Below, piece after piece: positions 5,826 to 6,273 of a stretch of 6,273 nt of DNA. The notes beneath the pieces are model-generated. The model ran no database searches. It saw only the letters and a program-made list of their open reading frames with translations, and was not told where the DNA came from. Numbering within the stretch: the first letter of the stretch is position 1; every line of letters begins with the position of its first letter. This DNA is from Candidatus Omnitrophota bacterium (GTDB lineage: Bacteria > Omnitrophota > Gorgyraeia > Gygaellales > Profunditerraquicolaceae): NCBI GenBank assembly GCA_028706895.1, contig JAQTVG010000064.1:1-6273 (forward strand), read 5' to 3'. A program made the translations under genes and the position numbers.

Positions 5826-6273
5826 AGAATATATTTAAAGTTTCTTCAATATTGGGAACCGCTACCCTTTTAACGATAATTACAGGCTTGGTTAAAAATA
5901 AATTCCTGGCGCTATCTTTGGGGCCTGTTGGATTAGGTATTGTAGCGCAGTTGTCTAGTTATCTGAATACTTCTAACGCGATTTCTTCTTTTGGCATGAG
6001 CCAGGCAGTTACAAAGTATGTAGCTGAATCCCATGATTTCCCGAATAGATATATTCACCTAAAAAAGATATTGCAGTCTGCTATAAGAGTTGTTTTATCT
6101 TTGGGTTTGCCAATTTGTTTATTTACAATACTTTTCTCAAAGAAACTATCACTGGTTTTATTAAATAACGTAACTTTATATACCCTCTTTGTAATTATTG
6201 CCATAGCTGTTCCTTTGCAAGCAGCTAGTCAGATATACATATCTTTCGTCCAAGGGTTAAAGGCAGTTAAGTG
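5822..6273 (+). CDS. Wzx-like polysaccharide flippase, MOP superfamily (N-terminal part)
   Basis: The frame opens with ATG overlapping the radical SAM stop (ATGA) and stays open for 150 codons to the window edge, so the C-terminal two thirds are missing. The translation begins MKNIFKVSSILGTATLLTII and continues with GLVKNKFLALSLGPVGLGIVAQLSSYLN, the classic N-terminus of Wzx-type O-antigen and polysaccharide translocases: a first membrane helix, a 'K.LA..LGP.GLGI' loop, then the second helix. Two more hydrophobic segments follow, around residues 91-104 and 115-140. Members flip undecaprenyl-linked oligosaccharides from the cytoplasmic to the outer face of the membrane. Full-length relatives have 400-500 residues and 12-14 helices. 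Its presence implies Wzx/Wzy-type rather than ABC-transporter export for this glycan. A teichoic-acid or lipid II flippase of the same superfamily is a less likely alternative. Confidence 0.87.
   Translation, partial: MKNIFKVSSILGTATLLTIITGLVKNKFLALSLGPVGLGIVAQLSSYLNTSNAISSFGMSQAVTKYVAESHDFPNRYIHLKKILQSAIRVVLSLGLPICLFTILFSKKLSLVLLNNVTLYTLFVIIAIAVPLQAASQIYISFVQGLKAVK

Overview
The window is a gene-dense, all plus-strand piece of a surface-polysaccharide (O-antigen, capsule or exopolysaccharide type) biosynthesis cluster. It holds five complete genes and two genes cut by the window edges. No gap between genes exceeds about 45 bases, and I see no rRNA, tRNA, CRISPR array, transposase or convincing terminator. 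Every junction is an overlap (28, 4, 4 and 4 bases) or a short gap (42 and 7 bases), so this is most simply one long co-transcribed, largely translationally coupled unit whose promoter and end lie outside the window.

Layout. Bases 1-256 are the C-terminal end of an RmlD/NRS-ER-like sugar-nucleotide reductase. Bases 229-1275 encode an RmlB-type dTDP-glucose 4,6-dehydratase. It is catalytically complete but carries an extra stretch of about 24 residues containing a GC-rich hairpin. Bases 1272-2012 encode a papain-like (C1A) cysteine peptidase with all four key active-site residues, an unexpected member of a sugar locus. Bases 2055-3329 encode a multi-pass GT-C type membrane glycosyltransferase. 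Bases 3337-4284 encode a GT2 family glycosyltransferase. Bases 4281-5825 encode a B12-binding-domain radical SAM protein. Bases 5822-6273 are the N-terminal part of a Wzx-like (MOP superfamily) polysaccharide flippase.

Working model (inference). The dehydratase and the reductase make an activated deoxysugar, probably dTDP-rhamnose or a relative. The GT2 enzyme builds a lipid-linked glycan on the cytoplasmic face, and the Wzx-like protein flips it. The GT-C enzyme adds a residue from a polyprenyl-phosphate sugar on the outer face. The radical SAM enzyme could modify the sugar or the lipid carrier. The peptidase has no obvious place in this pathway.

Organism. It is a bacterium with moderate to low GC content, good Shine-Dalgarno sites in places and tight gene packing. 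B12-radical SAM genes within glycan clusters and this mix of families recall uncultured Gram-negative lineages such as Omnitrophota, Elusimicrobiota or Planctomycetota relatives. That is an impression from gene style and not a demonstrated placement. The most unusual feature is the palindrome-bearing in-frame insertion inside the dehydratase gene.
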